A stretch of DNA of 64,000 nt from Microthrixaceae bacterium (GTDB taxonomy: Bacteria; Actinomycetota; Acidimicrobiia; Acidimicrobiales; Microtrichaceae): positions 186,001 to 250,000 of the forward strand of contig JACJWI010000002.1 in NCBI GenBank assembly GCA_020637215.1, written 5' to 3'. Below are positions 57,301 to 64,000 of this stretch, one piece after another. The notes beneath the pieces were generated by a model. The model was not told the DNA's origin. It searched no databases and saw nothing but the letters and a program-made list of their open reading frames with translations. The position numbers and the translations under genes were made by a program. Position 1 is the first letter of the stretch. Each line of letters opens with the position of its first letter.

Positions 57301-57475
57301 CCGCTCGATGCCGTGACCGCGTGGTGGGAGCACGTCGGCCCGTACGTGCGGCCGATGCCGGTGGGCTTCCGCACCACCCGGTGCATGTGATCGCGAGGTG
57401 CGCCTGCCCGCTCTGCATGAAGCCGCCGGCCAATTCGGCGGTCACCCCATCGATCGTCACCTCGCGATGGACCAT
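57270..57475 (-). pseudogene. Candidate frameshifted small gene
   Basis: On the minus strand, ATG 57475 opens a frame (VHREVTIDGVTAELAGGF, MQSGQAHLAITCTG) with high third-codon GC. Near 57375 the coding signal moves to another frame (RKPTGIGRTYGPTCSHH), continuing to a stop at 57270. This pattern suggests one ~68-residue gene with a frameshift, or two overlapping small genes. It overlaps the end of the crotonase gene by 31 bases. No family recognised. Confidence 0.3.
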
Positions 57476-57579
57476 CCCAACTGGTCTGTTGAAGGACCGG
57501 TGGGAAGCGGACCCTTCCCGGACGCGGGAGAGGCGGCTCCCGATCACGAGAACCGCCTCCTGTCAGGGCCTTCGGCCAG

Positions 57580-57653
57580 CGCGCTCGGAGGGAATCGAAC
57601 CCCCAACCTTCTGATCCGTAGTCAGATGCTCTATCCAATTGAGCTACGAGCGC
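57580..57653 (-). tRNA. tRNA-Arg (anticodon ACG)
   Basis: A full cloverleaf: acceptor GCGCTCG pairs with CGAGCGC, D arm AGCTCAATTGGATAGAGC, anticodon loop CTACGGA with ACG complementary to 57617-57619, T arm GGGGGTTCGATTCCCTC, discriminator G. CCA is not encoded, so Cca is needed. ACG is normally edited to ICG. Confidence 0.96.
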
Positions 57654-57721
57654 TGGTTGAACCGTCAGATCCTAGACGGCCGGTCGGGTCGGGCCAAAGG
57701 CGCATCGGCCCCGAACCCCGA

Positions 57722-57770
57722 CGACCTTGTAGCCGTGGGTCGCCGTGGCGACGTGTGGGCTACAAGGTCG
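57722..57770. repeat. REP-like nested palindrome (copy 1)
   Basis: Outer arms CGACCTTGTAGCC and GGCTACAAGGTCG (13 bp, perfect); inside them GTCGCC-GT-GGCGAC forms a second stem. It lies in the non-coding gap between tRNA-Arg and the rpf-like gene, with a related copy 17 bases on. Confidence 0.75.
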
Positions 57771-57786
57771 ATGAGGGTCGGCGTTG

Positions 57787-57825
57787 TTGTAGGGGAGCGG
57801 TCACCAGAGCGACCGTGGGCTACAA
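57787..57825. repeat. REP-like nested palindrome (copy 2)
   Basis: Outer TTGTAG/CTACAA and inner CGGTC/GACCG; shares GTGGGCTACAAG with copy 1. Less perfect than copy 1. Confidence 0.6.
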
Positions 57826-57861
57826 GATCGCCGGACGGGGACGCGGGGCGGGCGATGCCGT

Positions 57862-58263
57862 TCAGACCCGACGGGAGCACACCGGCCAGTTGCGGGGACC
57901 ACCGGTCGCCCACAGTGCCCGGGTCATGCGGTCCTGGTCGAACGGCGCCGCGGACGCCGGGTCCACGCCGCGCAGGTGCGGGTAGAACTTGCCGGCAACC
58001 GAGTTCCACGTGCCGCGGTGGAACTGGTAGGCGCCGCGGTACAGGCCGTTGCGGCTGACCGCCGAGTAGTTGCCACCGGACTCACACGCCCGCAGCCGGG
58101 CCAGGCCGGCGTCGCTGATGGCGCCGGCGAAGCGGTCGTTCGCCTTCTGCCAGTCGAGGTGGGCCTGGAACGCGGCCTGCTGCTCGGGGGTGCAGGACGC
58201 GAGCACGAATCCGCCGACGACGAGCAGCAGTGCGAGCGCGCGCGTCAAGGACTTCCTGTTCAT
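57862..58263 (-). CDS. Resuscitation-promoting-factor-like transglycosylase lipoprotein
   Basis: A 133-residue protein with a lipobox (VLASC, Cys24) and a C-terminal Rpf-type lysozyme-like domain: LARLRACESGGNYSAVSRNG (catalytic Glu61), GAYQFHRGTWNSVAGKFYPH and ALWATGGPRNWPVC with a Cys60-Cys129 disulphide likely. Rpf proteins cleave peptidoglycan and help revive dormant cells. ATG 58263 follows GGAGGAG. The protein is small for the family, with no LysM or other binding domain. A hairpin lies just upstream of the ribosome site. Confidence 0.85.
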   Translation of the reverse strand: MNRKSLTRALALLLVVGGFVLASCTPEQQAAFQAHLDWQKANDRFAGAISDAGLARLRACESGGNYSAVSRNGLYRGAYQFHRGTWNSVAGKFYPHLRGVDPASAAPFDQDRMTRALWATGGPRNWPVCSRRV

Positions 58264-58282
58264 GGGTGTCTCCTCCAAACGG

Positions 58283-58303
58283 GCGCCCCGTCGGTCGGGG
58301 CGC
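58283..58303 (-). promoter_or_regulatory. Leader hairpin before rpf-like gene
   Basis: GCGCCCCG, 5 bases, CGGGGCGC; perfect 8-bp stem ending 9 bases before the GGAGGAG ribosome site. Could limit translation or terminate transcription. Confidence 0.5.
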
Positions 58304-58428
58304 GTTCGAGATCAGGGGAAGAAGGGATCCCTGCGGGTCAGGTACGGGTCACAGCCAGCCGGTCCCTGGTGGGGGACCACTCCGTACTCACCGGCGACAG
58401 GGTCACCGCTCTTGGTCAACGGATGACA

Positions 58429-58458
58429 GTTGTACGACAGGTCGTCACGAAAACGCAA
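58429..58458 (-). promoter_or_regulatory. Candidate promoter of rpf-like gene
   Basis: Minus-strand TTGCGT, 18 bases, TACAAC in a locally AT-richer stretch; transcription would start near 58422. Confidence 0.4.
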
Positions 58459-58611
58459 CAAATTGGGGAGAGTTACCTGTCACGTCAATGTTCCTTCACC
58501 CGAACCAGGTTCAGCCCCGGGGATCGGGTTCGAAGGTCGACGACAGAGCACCCGCTCCCACGCCGACACCCGGACGCGGCACGGGCGCCGGCACTGTCGC
58601 CGACGCCCGTG

Positions 58612-58703
<92 letters not shown>

Positions 58704-58812
58704 AGATCAGCCGGTCACTGTATCGGTTCGTGGCCGAGCGACCACACAAGGGGGTGGACTCGAGGCGCGTCGGAGCGGGGCCGGGCGCGGTGCAGCGCTC
58801 AGATGGGAACGG

Positions 58813-59832
58813 TCAGTAGCCGTGGTCGTCGAGCACGACCCGACCGCGGAAGAAGTAGTAGACGCCCGCGGTGTAGAGCAGCACGAACGGGATCCCGATC
58901 ACCGCGATGACCGTCATCACCGTCAGCGTCTCGGGAGCGGACGCGGAGTTGTGCACGGTCAGGTCGTAGCTCGAGTCGATCGACGACGGCAGCATCACCG
59001 GGTACATCCCGGCGGCGACCGTCGCCATCAGCAGGGCGATCGTCAGAGCGGACGCCCCGAAGGCCGGCAGGAAGCGACCGGCGCGGATCAGACGCCATGC
59101 CACGACGGTGGACACGAGCGCCAGCACCGGGAACGCGGCGATCCAGACGCGGTCGCGGTAGGTGGCGGTCACCTCGGTGCGCAGCAGCAGCGTCCAGACC
59201 ACCAGCACCGTCATCAGCACGAAGAACGCCACCATCAGCCGGGGCACCAGACGTTCGATCCGTCCCCGCAGCTCGCCGTCGACCTTGAGGGTGAGGAAGA
59301 TCCCGCCGTGCAGGCCCAACATGGCCACCGCGGTCACCCCGACGGCCAACGAGTAGGGGTTCAGCAGGTCGACCAGCTTCAACGTCACCTGACCGGATGA
59401 GTCCAGCGGGATGCCCCGGATGACGTTTCCGAGCGCCACACCCAACAGCAGGGTGATCCCGAGCGACGAGGCGAAGAAGAACCAGTCCCACGTCGCCCGC
59501 CACCGGGGCGACTCGCGGTGGGAGCGGAACTCGATGGCGATCGTGCGCAGGATCAGCACCAGCAGTACGAGCATCATCGCCAGGTAGAAGCCGCTGAACA
59601 GAGAGGCGTACACGACGGGGAACGCCGCGAACAGGGCGCCGCCGCCGAGCACGAGCCAGACCTCGTTGCCGTCCCACACCGGGCCGATCGCGTTGAGCAG
59701 CATCCGGTGGTCTCGGTCGGTGCGGGCCACGAACGGCGACAGGATGCCCACCCCCAGGTCGAACCCGTCGAGGATGACGTAGCCGGCGATGATGCCGACG
59801 TAGAGCACGAACCACAGCGTCTCGAGGTTCAC
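58813..59832 (-). CDS. cydB: Cytochrome bd ubiquinol oxidase subunit II
   Basis: A 339-residue CydB with about eight helices: LETLWFVLYVGIIAGYVILD, FDLGVGILSPF, RMLLNAIGPVWDGNEVWLVL (the conserved WDGNEVWL) and FPVVYASLFSGFYLAMMLVL. Together with CydA it forms a high-affinity quinol oxidase reducing O2. Start GTG 59832, one base after the cydA stop. No cydX or cydDC genes follow in the window. Confidence 0.95.
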   Translation of the reverse strand: MNLETLWFVLYVGIIAGYVILDGFDLGVGILSPFVARTDRDHRMLLNAIGPVWDGNEVWLVLGGGALFAAFPVVYASLFSGFYLAMMLVLLVLILRTIAIEFRSHRESPRWRATWDWFFFASSLGITLLLGVALGNVIRGIPLDSSGQVTLKLVDLLNPYSLAVGVTAVAMLGLHGGIFLTLKVDGELRGRIERLVPRLMVAFFVLMTVLVVWTLLLRTEVTATYRDRVWIAAFPVLALVSTVVAWRLIRAGRFLPAFGASALTIALLMATVAAGMYPVMLPSSIDSSYDLTVHNSASAPETLTVMTVIAVIGIPFVLLYTAGVYYFFRGRVVLDDHGY

Positions 59833-59833
59833 G

Positions 59834-61243
59834 TCACCGACTCCCGTCCGAGACCCGCGACCGGTGCTGGAACGCGGCACCCCACGTGTCGGGCAGCGCC
59901 TGGACCTCCTCCTCGGTGGGAGGGTCGGGCGGACCGGCCTGGATCAGCCGGTTGAGCAGTACCAGGAACACGCCGAACACGATGGCGTACAGCACCGCGA
60001 ACATGGCCAGGCTCGCGGCGACCTGCGCGGTCGTCACGTTGGGGCTGAACGCGTCCTCGGTGCGCAGCAGCTGCCACACGATCCAGGGCTGACGGCCGAG
60101 CTCGGCGGTCCACCAGCCCGACAGCGTGGCCAGCTGGGTGAGCCCGATCGATCCGACCATGATCCACAGGAGCCACCGCTGGGTCCACAGCCGGCGCTTC
60201 CACGCCCACAGCAGGCACCCGAGTCCGCCGATGGCCACGAACGCCATCCCCAGGTTGATCATCAGGTGATAGGTCTGGAACACGACCGATGCGTTCGCCC
60301 AGTCGTCGGTCGGGAAGTCGTCGAGGCCCTGCACCGTGGTCGACGGGCTCTTGCCGACCAGGATGCTGAGCAGGCACGGGATCTGCAGGCCCTGGGTGGT
60401 CTGCGTCGACGGGTCGGTGCGTCCGAAGATCGTCATCGGGACGCAGTCGCCGGTCTGGTACACCCCCTCGATGGCCGCCAGCTTCTCGGGCTGGTGGGTG
60501 GCGACCTCGGTGGCCTGGTTGGCTCCGAACACCGTCACCTGCAGAACGGCCAGCACCGTGAACAACGGAAGCGCCACCCGCATCATGGTCTTGGCGAGGT
60601 CCTCGTGACGTCGTCGCAGCAGGTAGTAGGCGGCGACGCTCATGACGAGCGAGCAGCCGACCATCCACGCCGCCACGATCGTGTGCCAGAAGCGGGGCCC
60701 GAACGACGGCGTGAAGACGACTTCCCGGAAGCTGCTCATGAACGCCTGGGTGCCCCGGCCCTCGTTCCGCAGCTCGTAGCCCTGCGGGGTCTGCATCCAC
60801 GAGTTGGCCATGATGATCCACGTGGCGCTGAACGTGGCGCCGAGCACCACCATGGTCGTGGCGAAGAGCCACAGCTTGTTGCCCAGCCGTCGACCGCCGG
60901 CGAGCATCAGGCCCAGGAAGCCGCCCTCGAGCATGAACGCGAAGATCCCCTCCGCCGCGAGCAGGCTCCCGAAGATGTTGCCGACGTAGCGCGAGTACTC
61001 CGACCAGTTGGTGCCGAACTGGAACTCCTGGACGAGCCCGGTGGCCACCCCCATCGAGAAGATCAGCCCGTAGATCTTCGTCCAGAACATGGCGAGCTGG
61101 CGCCACTTCGGGTCGTCGGTGCGCACGGCCTGGACGCCGAAGACGATCAGCAGCAGGCCCAGCCCGAGCGACATGGGCGGGAAGATGAAGTGGAAGCTGA
61201 TCGTGAAGCCGAACTGGATGCGGTGCAGCAGCTCGGTGCTCAT
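59834..61243 (-). CDS. cydA: Cytochrome bd ubiquinol oxidase subunit I
   Basis: A 469-residue CydA: LLHRIQFGFTISFHFIFPPM (His18, haem b595/d ligand region), FGSLLAAEGIFAFMLEGGFL, FWHTIVAAWMVGCSLVMSVA and LATLSGWWTAELGRQPWIVW (GRQPW motif, quinol site). The Q-loop is short. ATG 61243 follows GGGGAG with an 8-base spacer. It is first in a cydAB operon and gives microaerobic respiration and resistance to NO, of interest given the NirK cluster. Confidence 0.96.
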   Translation of the reverse strand: MSTELLHRIQFGFTISFHFIFPPMSLGLGLLLIVFGVQAVRTDDPKWRQLAMFWTKIYGLIFSMGVATGLVQEFQFGTNWSEYSRYVGNIFGSLLAAEGIFAFMLEGGFLGLMLAGGRRLGNKLWLFATTMVVLGATFSATWIIMANSWMQTPQGYELRNEGRGTQAFMSSFREVVFTPSFGPRFWHTIVAAWMVGCSLVMSVAAYYLLRRRHEDLAKTMMRVALPLFTVLAVLQVTVFGANQATEVATHQPEKLAAIEGVYQTGDCVPMTIFGRTDPSTQTTQGLQIPCLLSILVGKSPSTTVQGLDDFPTDDWANASVVFQTYHLMINLGMAFVAIGGLGCLLWAWKRRLWTQRWLLWIMVGSIGLTQLATLSGWWTAELGRQPWIVWQLLRTEDAFSPNVTTAQVAASLAMFAVLYAIVFGVFLVLLNRLIQAGPPDPPTEEEVQALPDTWGAAFQHRSRVSDGSR

Positions 61244-61392
61244 CGCGACGCTCCCCCTCGGACCACCATGATCGGCCGACACTACCGATCGGACGTGCCG
61301 AGCAGCGTGACCGCTACGGTCGTTCCAGGACCGCTCGTCGCCGGTGCCCATCGGTCGGGATGGCGCGCCCGCGAGAGCCGGGAGGAGGACCG

Positions 61393-62298
61393 ATGAGCAG
61401 GCCGCGAGCCATCGACGTCTGTCGGGTCAGCGACGGATCCGAGTTCCACCTGGCGGACCACCCAGCTGACTGGAGCGGCTCGGACCTGCTGCCGTCGGGA
61501 CTCGAGCTGCGCACCAAGAAGCAGGCGGTCGCGGAGCTCGAGGTCAATCGGGCCCGGCTGGTCGCGGCGCAGGAGAAGCTGTGGGCCAACGACACCTACG
61601 GGATGCTCGTCGTGTTCCAGGCGATGGACGCGGCCGGCAAGGACGGCACGATCAAGCATGTGCTCAGCGGCATGAACCCGCAGGGCGTCGTCGTGTCCAG
61701 CTTCAAGGTGCCCAGCGTTGAGGAGCTCGACCACAACTACCTATGGCGCTACGCCCGACGGCTTCCCGAACGTGGCCAGGTCGGGATCTTCAACCGGTCC
61801 TACTACGAGGAGGTGCTCGTCGCCCGCGTGCACCCCGAGGTGATCGCCAACCAGCGCCTCCCGGCCCGGGCCCGGGGACCGCACCTGTGGCAGCACCGCT
61901 ACGAGGACATGGTCGCCTTCGAGCGGCACCTGGTCCGCAACGGGATCGTGGTGGTGAAGTTCTTCCTGCACCTGTCGCGCGAGGAGCAGCGTCTGCGGTT
62001 CCTCGACCGGATCGACACGCCGGAGAAGAACTGGAAGTTCTCCGCCGGTGACGTGAGGGAGAGGGCGTACTGGGACGACTACCAGGTCGCGTTCGAGGAG
62101 GCGATCCGCGCCACCGCCACAGAGGACGCTCCCTGGTACGTGATCCCCGCGGACCGCAAGTGGCGCATGCGCACCCTCGTGTCCGACGTGCTCGTCGACG
62201 TGATCGACTCGCTGCCGATCTCGACGCCGACCATCAGCGACGAGCAGCGTGCCGCTCTGGCGGTGGAGCGGGAGCGCCTGGTCGCCGAGGGCGGATGA
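61393..62298 (+). CDS. ppk2: Polyphosphate kinase 2 family protein
   Basis: A 301-residue PPK2 with Walker A FQAMDAAGKDGTIKHVLSGM, Walker B IFNRSYYEEVLVARVHPEVI, the lid region FFLHLSREEQRLRFLDRIDT and PWYVIPADRKWRMRTLVSDV. PPK2 phosphorylates (d)NMP or NDP from polyphosphate. The subclass cannot be assigned from sequence by eye; similar actinobacterial proteins are class III (AMP to ATP). GGAGGAGG precedes ATG 61393. It diverges from cydA. Confidence 0.9.
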   Translation: MSRPRAIDVCRVSDGSEFHLADHPADWSGSDLLPSGLELRTKKQAVAELEVNRARLVAAQEKLWANDTYGMLVVFQAMDAAGKDGTIKHVLSGMNPQGVVVSSFKVPSVEELDHNYLWRYARRLPERGQVGIFNRSYYEEVLVARVHPEVIANQRLPARARGPHLWQHRYEDMVAFERHLVRNGIVVVKFFLHLSREEQRLRFLDRIDTPEKNWKFSAGDVRERAYWDDYQVAFEEAIRATATEDAPWYVIPADRKWRMRTLVSDVLVDVIDSLPISTPTISDEQRAALAVERERLVAEGG

Positions 62299-62323
62299 AC
62301 GTCGACGGACTGGTGGTCCGCAG

Positions 62324-62410
62324 CGGAGGGAGGGGGATTCGAACCCCCGGGACCGTTGCCGGCCCAACGGTTTTCAAGACCGTCGCATTCGTCCGCTCTG
62401 CCATCCCTCC
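62324..62410 (-). tRNA. tRNA-Ser (anticodon TGA)
   Basis: Class II tRNA: acceptor GGAGGGA/TCCCTCC, anticodon loop CTTGAAA, long variable arm TGGGCCGGCAACGGTCCC, T arm GGGGGTTCGAATCCCCC, discriminator G. CCA not encoded. Confidence 0.96.
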
Positions 62411-62456
62411 AGGGTGGTGAGTGCGTCGATCGTACCGGTGCGGGAGGATGGTCCCG

Positions 62457-62864
62457 ATGGGTTCGGAGCTGCCCTACACCGAGGCCGACGTCGACGCCGC
62501 CCTCGCCGCTGTTCGCCGGATCTGCCTCGACCTGCCCGAAGCGACCGAGAAGCTGAGCCACAGCAGCCCCACGTTCTTCGTCCGTAGGACCTTCGTCATG
62601 TTCCACGACGACCACCACGGAGACGGCCGTCTGGCGATCTGGTGCGCCGCTCCCGACGGTGCGCAGGCGCTGATGGTCGAGTCCGAACCCGAGCGATTCT
62701 TCGTTCCGCCCTACGTCGGTCACCGCGGCTGGTTGGGCGTTCGCCTCGACGTCGACGTCGATTGGGACGAGGTCGCCGCGATCGTCGAGGACGCCTACCG
62801 AACCGTCGCTCCGCGCAAGCTCGTGGCCATGCTCGACGCGCCGTCGGCTGAGCCCCCGCGGTGA
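62457..62864 (+). CDS. MmcQ/YjbR family protein
   Basis: A 135-residue protein with CLDLPEATEKLSHSSPTFFV, RLAIWCAAPDGAQALMVESE and RFFVPPYVGHRGWLGVRLDV, plus a C-terminal helix VEDAYRTVAPRKL. YjbR/CyaY-like fold proteins have DNA-binding-like structure and no clear function. ATG 62457 follows GGGAGG with a 9-base spacer; the upstream in-frame ATG 62448 is too close to that site. It overlaps the next gene by GTGA. Confidence 0.85.
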   Translation: MGSELPYTEADVDAALAAVRRICLDLPEATEKLSHSSPTFFVRRTFVMFHDDHHGDGRLAIWCAAPDGAQALMVESEPERFFVPPYVGHRGWLGVRLDVDVDWDEVAAIVEDAYRTVAPRKLVAMLDAPSAEPPR

Positions 62865-64000
62865 CCGACCGGCCGGTCCTCGATCTGGCCGACGTCGGAG
62901 GACGCGACATGTCCGTCGTCGGGCCCAAGGCGGCACGACTCGGGGAGCTGATCGGCGCGGGTCTCCCCGTTCCCGACGGCGTCGTCCTCTCCGTGGATGT
63001 CCACCGAACCGCGCTGGCCGTGGCCGGCGTCGCCGAGCAGGTGGCCGCGGGCGTCGCGGAGCTCATCGAACGGGTCGGTGGTGCCGGAGACCTCGACCAG
63101 CGGGTCGCGGCGCTGCGGGAGGTCGCGGGACGCGCCGAGATGTCGGTCGGACACCGCTCCGCGTTGCTCGCCGCGTACAGCTCCCTCGTGTCCGGCGACG
63201 CCGATGCCGGAGGCATCGGGCCGGCGGTGGCCGTTCGCTCCTCGGCGATCGGTGAGGACACCGAGGACGCCTCGTTCGCCGGCATGTACGACAGCGTGAC
63301 CGACGTGGTCGGGGCGGACGCGGTCCTGGCCGCGGTCGGGGTGTGCTGGTCGTCGTCGGTGTCGACCCGCTCGATCGCCTACCGCGCCGGCATGGCGCGG
63401 CAGCCGTCGGGCGCGTCGGATCCGGCGATGGCGGTGATCGTCCAGCGCATGGCCCCGTCGCAACGGTCCGGCGTCATGTTCACCGTCGACCCCCGCGCCG
63501 CGGTCGACCGTCTGGTGATCGAGGCCGTTGGCGCCGGGGGGTCGGTCGTGTCGGGTGGCTCGGACCCCGAGCGGTTCGAGGTCGACCGCACGAGCGGGAT
63601 CATCGTGGATGCGACCCGACCGAGCGGAGATGGCGACCCGTCGGCGACCTCCGCCCCGGTCCTGTCCCACGCCGAGGTCGCCGCCCTCAACGAGCTCGGT
63701 CGGAGCATCGAGGACCACTTCGGCACGCCCCAGGACGTCGAGTGGACGATCGGATCCGACGGGTCGATCTGGATCGTGCAGTCCCGCCCGATCACGGGTC
63801 GCCCTGCCACCGCCCCGGGATCCGCGACCCCAGGATCGGGCGGATCGATCCCGATGAGCGGAGGGGCGCCCACGCGGGACGATCCCGACGCGGTGCTGAC
63901 CGGCACCGGTGCATCGGCGGGGACGGCGCGGGGTCCGGCCCGCGTGCTGCGATCACCGGGCGACGCGCCGGACCTGCTCGACGGCGAGGTGCTGGTCGCG
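62861..64000 (+). CDS. PEP synthase/pyruvate-phosphate-dikinase-like protein (5' part)
   Basis: The first 380 codons of a gene cut by the window end. The ATP-grasp N-domain shows VVGPKAARLGELIGAGLPVP, AVRSSAIGEDTEDASFAGMY (the RSSATxED motif with Ile), VIVQRMAPSQRSGVMFTVDP and IWIVQSRPIT. The swivelling domain begins at LTGTGASAGTARGPARVL; the PEP-utilising His should lie beyond the end. The PEP synthase or rifampicin phosphotransferase type cannot yet be resolved. GTG 62861 overlaps the YjbR stop. Confidence 0.85.
   Translation, partial: MTDRPVLDLADVGGRDMSVVGPKAARLGELIGAGLPVPDGVVLSVDVHRTALAVAGVAEQVAAGVAELIERVGGAGDLDQRVAALREVAGRAEMSVGHRSALLAAYSSLVSGDADAGGIGPAVAVRSSAIGEDTEDASFAGMYDSVTDVVGADAVLAAVGVCWSSSVSTRSIAYRAGMARQPSGASDPAMAVIVQRMAPSQRSGVMFTVDPRAAVDRLVIEAVGAGGSVVSGGSDPERFEVDRTSGIIVDATRPSGDGDPSATSAPVLSHAEVAALNELGRSIEDHFGTPQDVEWTIGSDGSIWIVQSRPITGRPATAPGSATPGSGGSIPMSGGAPTRDDPDAVLTGTGASAGTARGPARVLRSPGDAPDLLDGEVLVA

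Larger units (their letters stand above)
58264..58611. other. rpf-like gene leader and gap to tRNA-Ser
   Basis: 348 bases without a gene. Contains a strong 8-bp hairpin at 58283-58303 next to the ribosome site and a candidate promoter at 58429-58458, implying a ~160-base leader. No known riboswitch pattern was recognised. Confidence 0.55.

Noticed and set aside
58264..58611. c-di-AMP riboswitch before the rpf-like gene
   Set aside because: No match to the conserved ydaO sequence blocks could be seen by eye; only a simple hairpin.

Overview
The window is a GC-rich actinobacterial chromosome segment that contains the replication origin. The gene order cca, DUF6049, Ser/Thr kinase, sigM-like, trxB-trxA, cwlM, parB-parA, rsmG, khpB(jag), yidC, yidD, rnpA, rpmH, dnaA, dnaN, recF, dciA, gyrB, gyrA, DUF3566, tRNA-Ile is the standard actinobacterial origin neighbourhood. 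High third-codon GC, frequent GTG/TTG starts, leaderless-looking promoters and gene content (FliA/WhiG-type sigma factor, GH15, TesB-like thioesterase, luciferase-like oxidoreductase) suggest a member of the class Acidimicrobiia. That placement is inference; no rRNA gene is present to test it.

1-12 kb: tail of a methyltransferase, then a minus-strand pair (histone-deacetylase-like amidohydrolase, CCA-adding enzyme). A plus-strand series follows: GNAT acetyltransferase, DUF6049 envelope protein, receptor-type Ser/Thr kinase, ECF sigma factor with anti-sigma, small membrane protein, thioredoxin reductase, thioredoxin and a catalytically degenerate CwlM. MurJ, which other actinobacteria encode here, is absent; the kinase with its discoidin-like ectodomain sits in its place.

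12-29.4 kb: a minus-strand run (parA-parB; rsmG, khpB, yidC, yidD, rnpA, rpmH) diverges from a plus-strand run (dnaA, dnaN, recF, dciA, gyrB, gyrA, a TadG-like gene, DUF3566, tRNA-Ile). Two parS-like palindromes lie in a 900-bp gap upstream of parA. DnaA boxes lie before dnaA, between dnaA and dnaN, and before gyrB. The dnaA-dnaN gap also holds a DnaA-trio-like element next to a DnaA box, so it is the best candidate for oriC and its unwinding element.

29.4-51 kb: mixed metabolism and stress genes. These are a 45-residue membrane protein, a saccharopine-dehydrogenase-like oxidoreductase, a FliA/WhiG sigma factor with sigma-28-like promoter candidates, HisN, TesB, a large SMC-like coiled-coil protein without a P-loop, fumarase, a GH15 trehalase/glucoamylase, a luciferase-like monooxygenase, methionine aminopeptidase with a zinc motif, and threonine aldolase. 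An alkylation-repair pair (Ada-AlkA fusion plus Ogt), a patatin-like hydrolase, ThpR, methyltransferases and TetR follow.

51-57 kb: a minus-strand copper/respiratory module. It encodes two polytopic membrane proteins, a Tat-exported NirK-type copper oxidase with all copper ligands, and a membrane-anchored cupredoxin, with a 10-bp inverted repeat in the promoter gap. A quinone oxidoreductase and a methyltransferase/DUF2892-like/enoyl-CoA hydratase operon follow.

57-64 kb: tRNA-Arg, REP-like palindromes, an Rpf-like lipoprotein, tRNA-Ser(GCT), cytochrome bd (cydAB), PPK2, tRNA-Ser(TGA), a YjbR-family protein and the start of a PEP-synthase/PPDK-like gene cut by the window end.

No insertion sequence, prophage, CRISPR array or rRNA operon was seen.
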